Assembly: GCF_001294335.1 (NCBI RefSeq)
Contig: NZ_LGKG01000148.1
Span: 62,001 to 126,000, forward strand
Length of the DNA: 64,000 bases
Source of the DNA: Streptomyces chattanoogensis
Lineage (GTDB): Bacteria; Actinomycetota; Actinomycetes; Streptomycetales; Streptomycetaceae
Direction: 5' to 3'
In this document: piece by piece, positions 8,982 to 18,958 of the stretch
How positions within the stretch are numbered: the first letter of the stretch is position 1
Layout: every line of letters begins with the position of its first letter
Program-made: the position numbers and the translations under genes
Notes under the pieces: generated by a model
The model's input: only the letters and a program-made list of their open reading frames with translations
The model's database searches: none
What the model was told of the DNA's origin: nothing

Positions 8982-10100
8982 CTAACCGGCCGGCAGTTCC
9001 ACCTCGAACCGGCATCCCGCCCCCGCATTACGGACCGTGGCCCGCCCCTCGTGCGCCTCCACGATGCCGCGTACGATCGCCAGCCCCAGCCCGGCGCCGC
9101 TCTCGCCGTCCGCGCGGGGGGTACGGGCGAGGCCGCCGCGCCAGCCGGTGTCGAAGACGCGTGCCAGGTCCTCCGGCGGGATGCCGCCGCAGCCGTCCTC
9201 GACCGCGAGCACCACGCGGCCCTCCTCCTGCCGCGTGCTGACCGCGACGGTACCGTCGGCCGGCGTCGCCCGGATCGCGTTGACCAGCAAGTTTCCGAGT
9301 ACGCGGGTGATCTGCTGGGCGTCGACCCGGACCGGCAGCGGCGCCACCCCGCCGTCCACCAGCCGCACCCCGCTCGCCCGCGCCAGCGGCCCGGCCGCCG
9401 TCAGCGCATCGTCCACCAGGTCGTACACCGACACCCGCGAGTACGTCAGCGCCAGCGCTCCGGCCTGGATACGGGACAGTTCGAAGAGGTCGTCGACCAT
9501 CGCGGCCAGCCGGTCCACCTCGATCCGCATCCGGGAGTGGTAGCGCGCGGTGTCCTCGGCGACGCCGTCCTCCAGTGCCTCGGCCATCGCCCGCAGTCCG
9601 GCGAGCGGGGTGCGCAGGTCGTGTGAGATTCCGGCGATCAGTTCGCGCCGCGAGGCATCGAGCGCCCGCTCGCGTTCGCGGGCCTCGGCGAGCCGTCCGC
9701 TGGTCTCCTCCAACGCCCTTGACAGCGCGGCCAGTTCGGCGGTCGGCGGCTCGGCGGGCGCGACAAAACCACCCTCGCTGCCGACCGTACGGGCCGAACG
9801 CGCCAGCTCCCGGCTGCCCGCCGCGATCCGCCGCCCGAAGAGCAGCGCGGCCGCCAGCGACACCACTCCGGAGACGCCGACCACGGCCATCACCACGCCC
9901 AGGTCGTGCCCCGAGAGGAACATCGCCTGGGCGACCGCCATCGTCCCCGCCGCCATCGCGGCCACCGCCAGCGCCGCCACCGCGAACAGCGACAGCGCCA
10001 CCGAGCGCCGGCGCAGCACCCGCACGGCGGGCGCAGCGAGCAGTCCGGCGAGGGCCGCGCCGAGCGCCGCCAAGGCGACGATGACCAGGAAGTCCGTCAT
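8982..10100 (-). CDS. Sensor histidine kinase
   Basis: 372 residues. Two hydrophobic segments (about 5-25 and 35-60, with a third at 68-88) anchor it in the membrane with little extracytoplasmic sensor domain. A HAMP-like linker precedes the HisKA domain with H160 in GISHDLRTPLAGL. The HATPase domain shows the N box (NLLVNAIRATPADG), G1 (EDGCGGIPPEDL) and G2 (GAGLGLAIVRGIVEAHEG), so it appears catalytically intact. Its ATG overlaps the TGA of the response regulator (ATGA), giving translational coupling. It is convergent with the molybdopterin/cytochrome pair, so a regulatory link to that pair is possible but unproven. Confidence 0.92.
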   Translation of the reverse strand: MTDFLVIVALAALGAALAGLLAAPAVRVLRRRSVALSLFAVAALAVAAMAAGTMAVAQAMFLSGHDLGVVMAVVGVSGVVSLAAALLFGRRIAAGSRELARSARTVGSEGGFVAPAEPPTAELAALSRALEETSGRLAEARERERALDASRRELIAGISHDLRTPLAGLRAMAEALEDGVAEDTARYHSRMRIEVDRLAAMVDDLFELSRIQAGALALTYSRVSVYDLVDDALTAAGPLARASGVRLVDGGVAPLPVRVDAQQITRVLGNLLVNAIRATPADGTVAVSTRQEEGRVVLAVEDGCGGIPPEDLARVFDTGWRGGLARTPRADGESGAGLGLAIVRGIVEAHEGRATVRNAGAGCRFEVELPAG

Positions 10101-10858
10101 GGCGCTGCCGCACCTTCCACCGGATCGAAGCGGTACCCGGCCCCCCAGACCGTCGTCACCAGCGCCGGCGCCGCCGGATCGTCCTCGATCTTCTCGCGCA
10201 GCCGGCGCACATGGACCGTCACCGTCGACAGATCACCGAACTCCCAGCCCCACACCCGGTGCAGCAGCTCCTCCCGGGAGAAGACCTGCCCCGGGTGCCG
10301 CATCAGGAAGACGAGCAGGTCGAACTCGCGGGAGGTCAGGGCGAGTTCGCGGCCGGAGCGGTCCGCGCGCCGGCCGCCGGGGTCGGCGGTGAGGTCCCCG
10401 GCACGCAGCACGGGGGAGTGGGCGGCCGGCGGGACGGACTCGGCGCGGCGCAGTACCGAGCCGATCCGCAGCACCAGCTCCCGGGGGCTGAACGGCTTGG
10501 TGACGTAGTCGTCCGCGCCCAGCTCGAGCCCGAGGATACGGTCCGCCTCCTCGCCCCGCGCCGTGAGCATCACCACCGGGACCGCGGCCCCGCCGTCCGC
10601 GCGGCGCAGCCGCCGGCACACCTCCAGGCCGTCGATGCCCGGGAGCATCAGGTCCAGGACGACGAGGTGCGGACGGAAGGCCGCGGCCCGGTCGAGCGCG
10701 GCGAACCCGTCGGCGGCGTGCTCGGTGGCGTATCCCGCGCGGGAGAGATAGCCGGTGACGACCTCGGCGACGGTCGGATCGTCCTCGACGACCAGGACAC
10801 GCCGCGGCGGGCCGTGCGGAGCGGTCGGCGCGGGCGGCGGGGGCGCGGGGGACGTCAT
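10097..10858 (-). CDS. OmpR/PhoB-family response regulator
   Basis: 253 residues. The receiver domain (about 20-130) has the acidic pair E25/D26-D27, the phospho-acceptor D69 in LVVLDLMLPG and K121 in DDYVTKPF. A winged-helix DNA-binding domain follows (ELALTSREFDLLVFLMRHPGQVFSREELLHRVWG ending in VWGAGYRF). The ATG at 10858 begins a 20-residue Pro/Ala-rich extension before the receiver. It is the first gene of a two-gene operon with the kinase. A tandem direct repeat 60-97 bp upstream is a candidate autoregulatory site. Confidence 0.93.
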   Translation of the reverse strand: MTSPAPPPPAPTAPHGPPRRVLVVEDDPTVAEVVTGYLSRAGYATEHAADGFAALDRAAAFRPHLVVLDLMLPGIDGLEVCRRLRRADGGAAVPVVMLTARGEEADRILGLELGADDYVTKPFSPRELVLRIGSVLRRAESVPPAAHSPVLRAGDLTADPGGRRADRSGRELALTSREFDLLVFLMRHPGQVFSREELLHRVWGWEFGDLSTVTVHVRRLREKIEDDPAAPALVTTVWGAGYRFDPVEGAAAP

Positions 10859-10917
10859 ACGTCCAGCCAACACCACGGGAGGGCGTGCCGGGCGGAGGCC
10901 CCCGCCGCCGTAAGACT

Positions 10918-10955
10918 CCGGTAACCGTGAGCCGGTTACCGGTAACTGTGAGCCG
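10918..10955 (-). promoter_or_regulatory. Tandem repeat, candidate response-regulator binding site
   Basis: A 17-bp unit (CCGGTAAC-C/T-GTGAGCCG) occurs twice, at 10918-10934 and 10939-10955, offset by exactly 21 bp. CCGGTAACC at 10918 also forms a perfect inverted repeat with GGTTACCGG at 10934-10942. Direct repeats two helical turns apart suit tandem OmpR-family binding. Confidence 0.45.
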
Positions 10956-10962
10956 CCGGTCC

Positions 10963-11856
10963 CTAGCCCAGTTCGAGACTCGTCACGCCGAAGGTGCGCC
11001 GCTGCTCCGTCGCCGGGACCGGACCGGTGTACATGCGTACGGTGTGCGACCGTGGGGTCAGGCCGCGGGCCGTGGCGAGGGTGTGGGCGGCCCGCCGGGG
11101 CTCGGGGATGTCGAGGGACACCTCGTCGGCCGGATCCAGCGAGGAGGTGAGGGAGTCGAAGAGCGCCTCGGCGGCCTCCGGGGTGTCGGCGAAGAGCGGG
11201 CCGATGCGATGGCCCGTGCGGGCCGGGCGGATCACCCCGTAGCCGGCGATCGCGCCGTCGCGCAGATACACCCGGGCGGTGTGGCCGGGGGCGGTCAGCC
11301 AGCGGGCGACGAAGGCGCGGCGGTCGGCGGGGAAGCAGTGCCGGTCGTAGGCGGCGAGGGCGTCGAGATGGGAGCCGGTGACGGGGACGGCGTCCGGCGG
11401 CGGAGGGGTGCCGGGGCGGGCGGGGCGTCCGGTGTAACGGATGGTGTCGTGGGCGGGGGTGAACCCGGCGCGCTTGTAGGTGGACTGCTGGGCGGGGACG
11501 GCGTCGAGGCCGACGGTCCGGGCGCCGGCGTGCGGGAACGCGGCGCGCCAGGTGGCGAGGCCCAGGCCCTGCCGGCGGTGTGCGGGGTGCACGAGGTAGT
11601 AGCCGAGGAAGGCGTAGGCGTCCGAGTAGTTGACGACCGACAGCGCGGAGACGGCCCGACCGCGGCGGCGGCCGATGAAGAAACCGGCGGGATCGGTGGG
11701 GTGGAAGCAGGCGGTGTCCCCGCGGCCGGGGTTCCACTCCTCGTCGGCGGCCCACTGCGCCACCTGGTGCCAGTCGGCCGACGAGGCGGTGGTGACGGCG
11801 AGTCCGCCGGCCGGGGCGGGCTGCTGATCTGGTGCGTTGTCGCCTGTGTGGGGCAT
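10963..11856 (-). CDS. GNAT-family N-acetyltransferase (two-domain)
   Basis: 297 residues, about twice a single GNAT domain. The N-terminal half carries the acetyl-CoA loop HPAHRRQGLGLATWRAA (motif A, R/Q-x-x-G-x-G/A) near 95-111. The C-terminal half (AAYDRHCFPADRRAFVARWL...VYLRDGAIAGYGVIRPARTGHRIGPL) looks like a second, divergent GNAT domain. The ATG at 11856 has an excellent GGAAGGGA site. It lies 44 bp after the permease gene on the same strand, so it is the last gene of the repeat-like/APC/GNAT operon and probably acts on an amine or amino acid moved by that permease. This is an inference from position. Confidence 0.85.
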   Translation of the reverse strand: MPHTGDNAPDQQPAPAGGLAVTTASSADWHQVAQWAADEEWNPGRGDTACFHPTDPAGFFIGRRRGRAVSALSVVNYSDAYAFLGYYLVHPAHRRQGLGLATWRAAFPHAGARTVGLDAVPAQQSTYKRAGFTPAHDTIRYTGRPARPGTPPPPDAVPVTGSHLDALAAYDRHCFPADRRAFVARWLTAPGHTARVYLRDGAIAGYGVIRPARTGHRIGPLFADTPEAAEALFDSLTSSLDPADEVSLDIPEPRRAAHTLATARGLTPRSHTVRMYTGPVPATEQRRTFGVTSLELG

Positions 11857-11900
11857 AGGGGGTTGGTCCCTTCCGGTGGCAGGGGGCGCGGAATCGGGTG

Positions 11901-13442
11901 CTAGATGAGGTCCATGGCGGCGACCTCGTCGGGGCGGCCGTAGCTGACCGGGCCCTGGAAGCGCCGTCGGGCGGTGGCGAACCACCACAGGGCGGCGATG
12001 ATCAGTACGACGGCCAGCGCGATGGGGGCGTAGTTGAACGAGGCGGGGGTGATCGGGTACGCCTGGGGCAGCATGAACAGCACATTGCTGACCAGGATCC
12101 AGACGACCGCGATCGCGGCGACAGGCTTGCCGTAGCGGCCGAGGTTCCACGGTCCGGCCTGGAAGTCGTCGAGCCGCAGCCGCAGGAAGATCGGCACGGC
12201 GTAGGCGAGGAACAGCCCGACGACATTGACGCTCACCACCGCGGTGAAGGCGGTGTGCGACCACCAGCCGGGGATCACCAGCACCAGCGGGCAGGCCGCG
12301 GCGAGCCAGACGGCCTTGACGGGGGTACGGGTGCGCGCGGACACCGAATGCCACCAACGGGAGCCGGGCATCGCACCGTCGCGGGAGAAGGCGAAGATCT
12401 GCCGGGTATTGCTGGTCATGTTGGCGAGACCGCAGAACAGCATGGCGCCGATAACGATCAACAGCAGGAACTTCGCGGTGCTTTGGCCGAGTGCGTCGAT
12501 GAGAATCTGTACCGGCGGGGCCTCGGCGCGCGCGGCGTGGCCATAGTCACGGATCGCATAGACGAGGGCGAGCATCAGTACGAGTCCGGTGATGGCGGAG
12601 CAGCTGATGGCCCGCATGATGCCCCTGGGTGCGTTGACCGTTGCCTTCACCGTTTCTTCGGACATGTGGAAACTGCCGTCGAATCCGGTGAATGTCCAGC
12701 TGGTCACGAGCAGGCCCAGCATTCCGCCGTACAGGGCACCGGTGAAGCCGGTGTTGTTGACGAAGTGGGTGGCGAACGCGGGCGATTGATGGTGGCCGGG
12801 TACGAAGGTGAGCGCGCCGACGATCACCACCAGGCCGATCAGCAGCCACCACACGGAAATCCGGTTCAGGATCGCCACCAGGCGCACCGTATAGGTGTTC
12901 GCCAGTGCCTGGACGAGGAGGATGGCCGCGGTGATGCCCACCGTTTGCTGCGGCGTCGGCTCGTAGGACGGCCACTGCATGGCGAGGAATGCCTGGATGA
13001 AGGTGGCGGCGGCGAAGTTGGTGGCTGCCGTGCCGCCCACCTGGCCGGCGAAGTTCAGCCAGCCGGTGTACCAGGACCAGGCGCCCTGGTGCCGTTTGGC
13101 CAGCTTGCCGGCCGAGAAGTAGAGCGCACCGCTGGTCGGGTAGGCGGAGGCGATCTCGCCCATCGCGGCGCCGACGAACAGCACCATGACCGATACGCCG
13201 ATCCAGCCGAAGACCAGGATCCGCGGACCGCCTGCGTTCATCCCGAAACCGAAGGACGAGAAGATCCCGGAAATGATGTTGATGATGGTGAAGGAAATGG
13301 CGAAATTGTCGAAGGCGCGGAATCTGCGGGTGAGTTTCCGCGGATAGCCCATGGCGTGGAGCGTCGCGTCATCGTCGAGCGCGACGGGATCCTCCGGATG
13401 GCGGGATTTCTGGCGGGCTGCCGTTTTCGTGCGCTCGGACAC
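11901..13442 (-). CDS. APC-superfamily amino acid permease (GABA/basic amino acid type)
   Basis: 513 residues with about twelve hydrophobic helices. The N-terminal signature DDATLHAMGYPRKLTRRFRAFDNFAISFTIINIISG is that of the GABA permease/BAT1-like branch, which differs from the branch of the permease at 3781. FTGFDGSFHMSEET marks helix 6. The GTG at 13442 is preceded by AAAGG at a spacing of 8; an upstream ATG at 13550 in the same frame adds a Pro-rich extension and lacks a site. It is flanked by the second repeat-like gene (upstream) and the GNAT gene (downstream), all on the minus strand. Confidence 0.88.
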   Translation of the reverse strand: MSERTKTAARQKSRHPEDPVALDDDATLHAMGYPRKLTRRFRAFDNFAISFTIINIISGIFSSFGFGMNAGGPRILVFGWIGVSVMVLFVGAAMGEIASAYPTSGALYFSAGKLAKRHQGAWSWYTGWLNFAGQVGGTAATNFAAATFIQAFLAMQWPSYEPTPQQTVGITAAILLVQALANTYTVRLVAILNRISVWWLLIGLVVIVGALTFVPGHHQSPAFATHFVNNTGFTGALYGGMLGLLVTSWTFTGFDGSFHMSEETVKATVNAPRGIMRAISCSAITGLVLMLALVYAIRDYGHAARAEAPPVQILIDALGQSTAKFLLLIVIGAMLFCGLANMTSNTRQIFAFSRDGAMPGSRWWHSVSARTRTPVKAVWLAAACPLVLVIPGWWSHTAFTAVVSVNVVGLFLAYAVPIFLRLRLDDFQAGPWNLGRYGKPVAAIAVVWILVSNVLFMLPQAYPITPASFNYAPIALAVVLIIAALWWFATARRRFQGPVSYGRPDEVAAMDLI

Positions 13443-13632
13443 AACCGCAACCTTTCGTGGGGGAATCGGGGGCGGATTGATCGGGCTGACCGGTCGAGCG
13501 GGACGGAAGGAATGCGGCGCGAAATACAGAAAAATGCGCGACGGACACACGGCGAACGAGGTGCGAACGAGGTCCGGATCAGGGCGAACGAGGGGCGAAT
13601 CGGGGGGCTCGCAACGCTGAATCCGGAACGCA

Positions 13633-14589
13633 TCAGATGCCGTAAGGGACGGGAAGTCCGCAGGAGCGTCTGGCTCTGGTCAGCTGCTCCACGGGATCTC
13701 CGAACGAGCTCCAGGGCATGCGTGCGGCATACGGTCCCATGGCGGTGAGGACTTCCCGTGCCTCGAATTCACGTTTCGCCATGTACAGCGCATGCGCCAG
13801 ATAGGACAGGTCGAGAACCGGCGTGAAGCGGTACTCGGCCACCTGCGGAAACCAGGTGTGGTGCACACCCGTCGCGGTGGAGATCCACTGGGGCAGCTCC
13901 CATGTGCGGTCCGCGAGCAGGGCGGAGGCGTCGTAGCCCTCGACCAGCGCCACCAGCGGCAGCAGCCGGAGCGGTGAGGTCCCCGGGGCCCGCTGGCTCA
14001 GGAACGCGGCGACGTCCCCGCTCGCGCCGGGCGAACCGCCGTGCCGGGCGAAGAAGAAGGACAGAAAACGGTGGTGCGCCTCGCGGTGCCAGGGGTCGAG
14101 CCGGAGGAGGTGGAAGAAGAGGCCCCACGGGCCGCGGGGCGCGGTCAGCAGCCCCTGCGGCGCAGGGTCCCGCGGACGGTCGAGGCGTGTCAGCGCCAGC
14201 TGGGCCACCCAAGGAGTGGGGTCCCCGGGGAGCAGCTCCGCGGCCCGTTCGCACGCCGTCCATGCGATCCGCGTCAGGGCGCCCTGTCGCCCGTCACCGG
14301 CGTCGGCCATCCGCAGGGCCCGGAGCATCGCCACCCGGGCCCACAGCAACGCGGCCTCCGGGCCCGGCTCTTCGGCCAGCCAGCGCTCCGCGAGATCCGA
14401 GTCGGCCGCTTCGGACGCCAGCACGAGCGACCGGTGGGCCCGTAAGTCGAAATCTTCCCGGGTCTCCTTCAGGGCCTCGTGCGCACTCAAGTACCGGCCG
14501 GCCCTGACGTCCATGCACGCGCGCGCCAGTGCCCGGTCATCGGCTGCCGGACTCCATACGTACTGCCCCTCGAAGGAGCCTGCCGCCAT
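13633..14589 (-). CDS. Helical-repeat (TPR-like) protein of unknown function, paralogue B
   Basis: 318 residues, soluble. It is the homologue of the protein at 2779-3732, with the same order of conserved blocks: EDFDLRAH, GDPTPWVAQLALTRL, DPWHREAHHRF, GTSPLRLLPLVALVEGYDA, LDLSYLAHALY and PWSSFGDPVEQLTRAR. GGGGAGGAACC precedes the ATG at 14589, a strong site. It lies upstream of an APC permease on the same strand, as paralogue A does. No transmembrane helix or signal peptide is seen. I do not recognise a named family; a chaperone, adaptor or regulatory role for the permease is only a guess. Confidence 0.72.
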   Translation of the reverse strand: MAAGSFEGQYVWSPAADDRALARACMDVRAGRYLSAHEALKETREDFDLRAHRSLVLASEAADSDLAERWLAEEPGPEAALLWARVAMLRALRMADAGDGRQGALTRIAWTACERAAELLPGDPTPWVAQLALTRLDRPRDPAPQGLLTAPRGPWGLFFHLLRLDPWHREAHHRFLSFFFARHGGSPGASGDVAAFLSQRAPGTSPLRLLPLVALVEGYDASALLADRTWELPQWISTATGVHHTWFPQVAEYRFTPVLDLSYLAHALYMAKREFEAREVLTAMGPYAARMPWSSFGDPVEQLTRARRSCGLPVPYGI

Positions 14590-14658
14590 GGTTCCTCCCC
14601 GTGGCGAAGGCGTCACCCCCCGCACCGCATTCCGGCCACGTCGAATTCGGCTTGATCC

Positions 14659-14677
14659 TGCCACTGGTCAAGTGGCA
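14659..14677. promoter_or_regulatory. Perfect inverted repeat upstream of paralogue B, candidate operator
   Basis: TGCCACT, 5 bp and AGTGGCA form a perfect 7-bp dyad 70 bp upstream of the start at 14589, in an unusually AT-rich stretch (14640-14850). It could be bound by a GntR- or XRE-type repressor. The rest of the 14590-14922 gap shows no ORF I can support. Confidence 0.4.
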
Positions 14678-14922
14678 ACGAGTCACACCCTACTCATCAA
14701 CAACTCGCTGCGAAATCAAGTCGCCAGGAATATCTGGTTCCGCGCTTTTTTCAGCATCGGTAAAATTGAAAGCGGAACGACTTTTCCGGGGTCCGGCAGG
14801 GCTGTCCCGCAAAGGGCTCTCCCCATCACCGTTCGATGACTGCAGGGTATTTGTTCGGCATATTCGCGCGGCTGCACAGTGGGTGCAGAACCGCTTGATC
14901 CTCCGGCCGGCCGTCTTGCCCG

Positions 14923-15324
14923 CTACCCCTCCAGCCCCTCCCGCACCCGCCGCGACACCGTGATCGCATACAGATCGAGGACGCCCGGCGGTTCGGCGAT
15001 CCCGGGGCCCCCGGCACGAATCCAGGAGACGATGTCCGCGAGCGCGTCGTCATCGTTGACCAGTCCCAGCCACACGGGCCGCCCGCCCGCCGCCCGCCCC
15101 GCCGCCGACGGCTGGACCACGACCACATTCGCCTGGTCGCAGACGTCCAGGCACTCCGAGGCCCGCACCGGCGCCGCGCCCGCGAGCGCCGCGCGCAGCC
15201 GCGGAATCTGGCCGTTGTGGTCGACACCCGGGACCTTGGCCGGGTCGCCGCAGCAGCAGCCGCGGCACACGGTGACACGACAGGGGGTCTCGGCGGCCGC
15301 CCGGCCGGAACGCTTGCTGATCAT
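14923..15324 (-). CDS. Thioredoxin-like (2Fe-2S) ferredoxin domain protein
   Basis: 133 residues. It has a Cys-rich N-terminus (TVCRGCCCGDPAKVPGVDHNGQ) and a second pair in ASECLDVCDQANVVVVQPS. This pattern matches the small thioredoxin-fold [2Fe-2S] proteins related to the NuoE C-terminal domain. The remainder (PVWLGLVNDDDALADIVSWIRAGGPG) fits the conserved tail of the family. Starts at 15333 and 15345 are also in frame and none has a clear ribosome site. It diverges from the P450 gene (15388). An electron-transfer partnership is conceivable, but P450 ferredoxins are normally a different fold, so I treat this as an open possibility. Confidence 0.75.
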   Translation of the reverse strand: MISKRSGRAAAETPCRVTVCRGCCCGDPAKVPGVDHNGQIPRLRAALAGAAPVRASECLDVCDQANVVVVQPSAAGRAAGGRPVWLGLVNDDDALADIVSWIRAGGPGIAEPPGVLDLYAITVSRRVREGLEG

Positions 15325-15387
15325 CCGGCACATGCTACGTGCCATGCGCGTGTCATATCCGGCCCGCCTCCTGGACAGGAATGCGCC

Positions 15388-16917
<1,530 letters not shown>

Positions 16918-16952
16918 ACGGTTCCGTGAACGGGTCCGCCCACGACCCACCT

Positions 16953-17001
16953 AAACGCAACGAAAATAGCGTTTGCGTTTCGGTGGCGGCCACAGTAACG
17001 T
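16953..17001 (+). promoter_or_regulatory. Candidate promoter with palindromic operator for the ABC-F gene
   Basis: TTGCGT (16973-16978), a 17-bp spacer and TAACGT (16996-17001) make a good promoter. A dyad overlaps the -35: AAACGC (16953-16958) with GCGTTT (16969-16974), or alternatively AAACGCAA with TTGCGTTT (16973-16980). The geometry is that of a TetR-type operator. No regulator gene is adjacent. Confidence 0.5.
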
Positions 17002-17082
17002 CGTTATCGGTCGACGGCCGGCACGGTCGTCCCGGCCGTTCATGGCCGTCTTGGCCGCCACCGCACCGACAGGAGAAGGCCG

Positions 17083-17094
17083 TTGCTCGTCTGA
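17083..17094 (+). promoter_or_regulatory. Candidate regulatory micro-ORF (M-L-V) in the ABC-F leader
   Basis: AGGAG (17071-17075) is spaced 7 nt from TTG-CTC-GTC-TGA, so a three-codon leader could be translated well. The ABC-F gene starts 216 nt further on. Short leader peptides of this kind control several antibiotic-resistance genes by ribosome stalling or attenuation. The assignment here is inference. Confidence 0.4.
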
Positions 17095-17131
17095 GGTCCT
17101 GAGACACCGCGCCCGCGACACGCCCCGCGCG

Positions 17132-17167
17132 CTGCGATCCGCACTGTGCTCCGCACTGCGATCCGCA
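17132..17167 (+). repeat. 12-bp tandem repeat in the ABC-F leader
   Basis: CTGCGATCCGCA, CTGTGCTCCGCA and CTGCGATCCGCA in direct succession. It lies in the untranslated leader between the micro-ORF and the ABC-F start. Confidence 0.75.
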
Positions 17168-17310
17168 CCGCGACGTTGGCATCGCGCGGCCGCCCGTCCG
17201 CGACCTCGGCGTACGCACGGCGTACCCCGGCGCACCCGGCGTTCCCACGCGGTGTCTCCCAGCGCAGAGCCCCCTCGCCCACCCAGCGCACCCAGGAGAC
17301 AACCACCCTT

Positions 17311-18936
17311 ATGCCAAAGCCGCCCACACCCGCCACCGCTTCCTCCATCGCCTGCACCGGCCTCGGCTTCGCCTGGCCCGACGGCACCCCCGTCCTGGAG
17401 GACTTCCACCTCGCCGTCGGCCCCGGCCGCACCGGCCTCATCGGCCTCAACGGAGCAGGAAAATCAACCCTGTTGAAGCTGATCGCGGGCGAACTGACCC
17501 CGGCCGCGGGCCGCATCAGGGTGGCCGGCGACATCGGCTACCTCCCGCAGCACGCCCCGCTCGACACCCACCTCCGCGTCGACCAGGCACTCGGCATCGC
17601 CACCGCCCGCGCCGCCCTGCACGCCATCGAACGCGGCGACACCGGCGAGGAACACTTCACCGCCATCGGCGACGACTGGGACGTCGAGGAACGCGCCCGC
17701 GCCACCCTCGACCAGCTCGGCCTGCCGTCCCTCGACCTCGACCGCACCATCGGCGAGGTCTCCGGCGGCGAATCCGTCCTGCTCCGCCTCGCCGCGCTCC
17801 TGCTGCGCCGCCCCGACGTCCTGCTCTTGGACGAGCCCACCAACAACCTCGACCGCGCCGCCCGGCAGCGGCTGTACGACGCGGTCCGCGGCTGGTCCGG
17901 CGTGCTCCTCGTCGTCAGCCACGACCGCGAACTCCTCGAACTCGTCGACCGGATCGCCGACCTCCGCGGCGGGGAGGTCCACTGGTACGGCGGCAACTTC
18001 ACCGCGTACGAACACGCCCTGGCCGCCGAGCAGGACGCGGCCGAGCGGATGCTGCGGGTCGCCGAGGCCGACGTCCAGCGCCAGAAACGCGAACTGGCCG
18101 ACGCCCACGTCAAACTGGCCCGCCGGGTCCGCTACGGCAACAAGATGTACGCCAACAAACGCGAACCGAAGATCGTCATGAACGCGCGCAAGGGGGAAGC
18201 CCAGGTCGCCGCCGGCAAACACCGCATCATGCACACCGAACGCCTCAAGGAGGCCAGGGAACGCCTCGACGAGGCCGCCGAAGCCGTCCGGGACGACGAC
18301 GAGATCCGTATCGACCTGCCCCACACGGCCGTACCGCCGGGCCGCACCGTCCTCACCCTGAACGACCTGACAGTCCGCTACGGCGGCCACGCCCACCTGG
18401 AGGTCCGCGGCCCCGAACGCATCGCGCTCACCGGCCGCAACGGCTCCGGCAAGACCACCCTGCTGCGCACCGTCACCGGCGAGATCCCACCCGCCTCCGG
18501 CACCGCGCAGACCCACGTCCCCTACCGCTTCCTTCCCCAGCGACTGGAGGTCCTCGACAACGACCTGACCATCGTCGAGAACGTCGCCCGCTTCGCCCCC
18601 GACGCCACCAACAACCGCATCCGCGCCCGGCTCGCCCGCTTCCTGTTCAAGGGCGCCCGCGCCGACCAGCAGGCCGGCACGCTCTCCGGCGGCGAACGCT
18701 TCCGCGCCTCCCTCGCCGCCCTGATGCTGGCCGAACCGGCCCCCCAGCTCCTGATGCTGGACGAGCCGACGAACAACCTCGACATGGCATCCGTCCGCAG
18801 CCTCGTGACGGCATTGGAGTCCTACGAGGGCGTGCTCATGGTCGTCAGCCACGACCTGCCGTTCCTGCGCGAACTCGGCATCACCCGCTGGACGGCCCTG
18901 GAGAACGGCGAACTCACCGGCATCGAACCGCTGTAA
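17311..18936 (+). CDS. ABC-F family ATPase (ribosome-acting, resistance-type)
   Basis: 541 residues with two ABC domains and no membrane segments. Walker A in domain 1 is GLNGAGKST (K51) and in domain 2 GRNGSGKTT. The signatures are VSGGESVLLRLA and LSGGERFRASLA, and both Walker B strings are LLLDEPTNNLD/LMLDEPTNNLD. A basic, helical interdomain linker (about 235-330, with NKMYANKREPKIVMNARKG) is the P-site tRNA interaction motif region of ABC-F proteins. The family either protects ribosomes from antibiotics or tunes translation. AGGAG lies 12 nt before the ATG, rather far, within a 390-nt leader carrying an operator-like promoter and a micro-ORF. That suggests drug-inducible expression. Confidence 0.9.
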   Translation: MPKPPTPATASSIACTGLGFAWPDGTPVLEDFHLAVGPGRTGLIGLNGAGKSTLLKLIAGELTPAAGRIRVAGDIGYLPQHAPLDTHLRVDQALGIATARAALHAIERGDTGEEHFTAIGDDWDVEERARATLDQLGLPSLDLDRTIGEVSGGESVLLRLAALLLRRPDVLLLDEPTNNLDRAARQRLYDAVRGWSGVLLVVSHDRELLELVDRIADLRGGEVHWYGGNFTAYEHALAAEQDAAERMLRVAEADVQRQKRELADAHVKLARRVRYGNKMYANKREPKIVMNARKGEAQVAAGKHRIMHTERLKEARERLDEAAEAVRDDDEIRIDLPHTAVPPGRTVLTLNDLTVRYGGHAHLEVRGPERIALTGRNGSGKTTLLRTVTGEIPPASGTAQTHVPYRFLPQRLEVLDNDLTIVENVARFAPDATNNRIRARLARFLFKGARADQQAGTLSGGERFRASLAALMLAEPAPQLLMLDEPTNNLDMASVRSLVTALESYEGVLMVVSHDLPFLRELGITRWTALENGELTGIEPL

Positions 18937-18958
18937 CGGCAGCCCACCGGGGGCCCGG

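Noticed and set aside
13443..13550. Longer start (13550) for the second APC permease
   Set aside because: It would add a Pro-rich segment with no ribosome site, while GTG 13442 has AAAGG at proper spacing.
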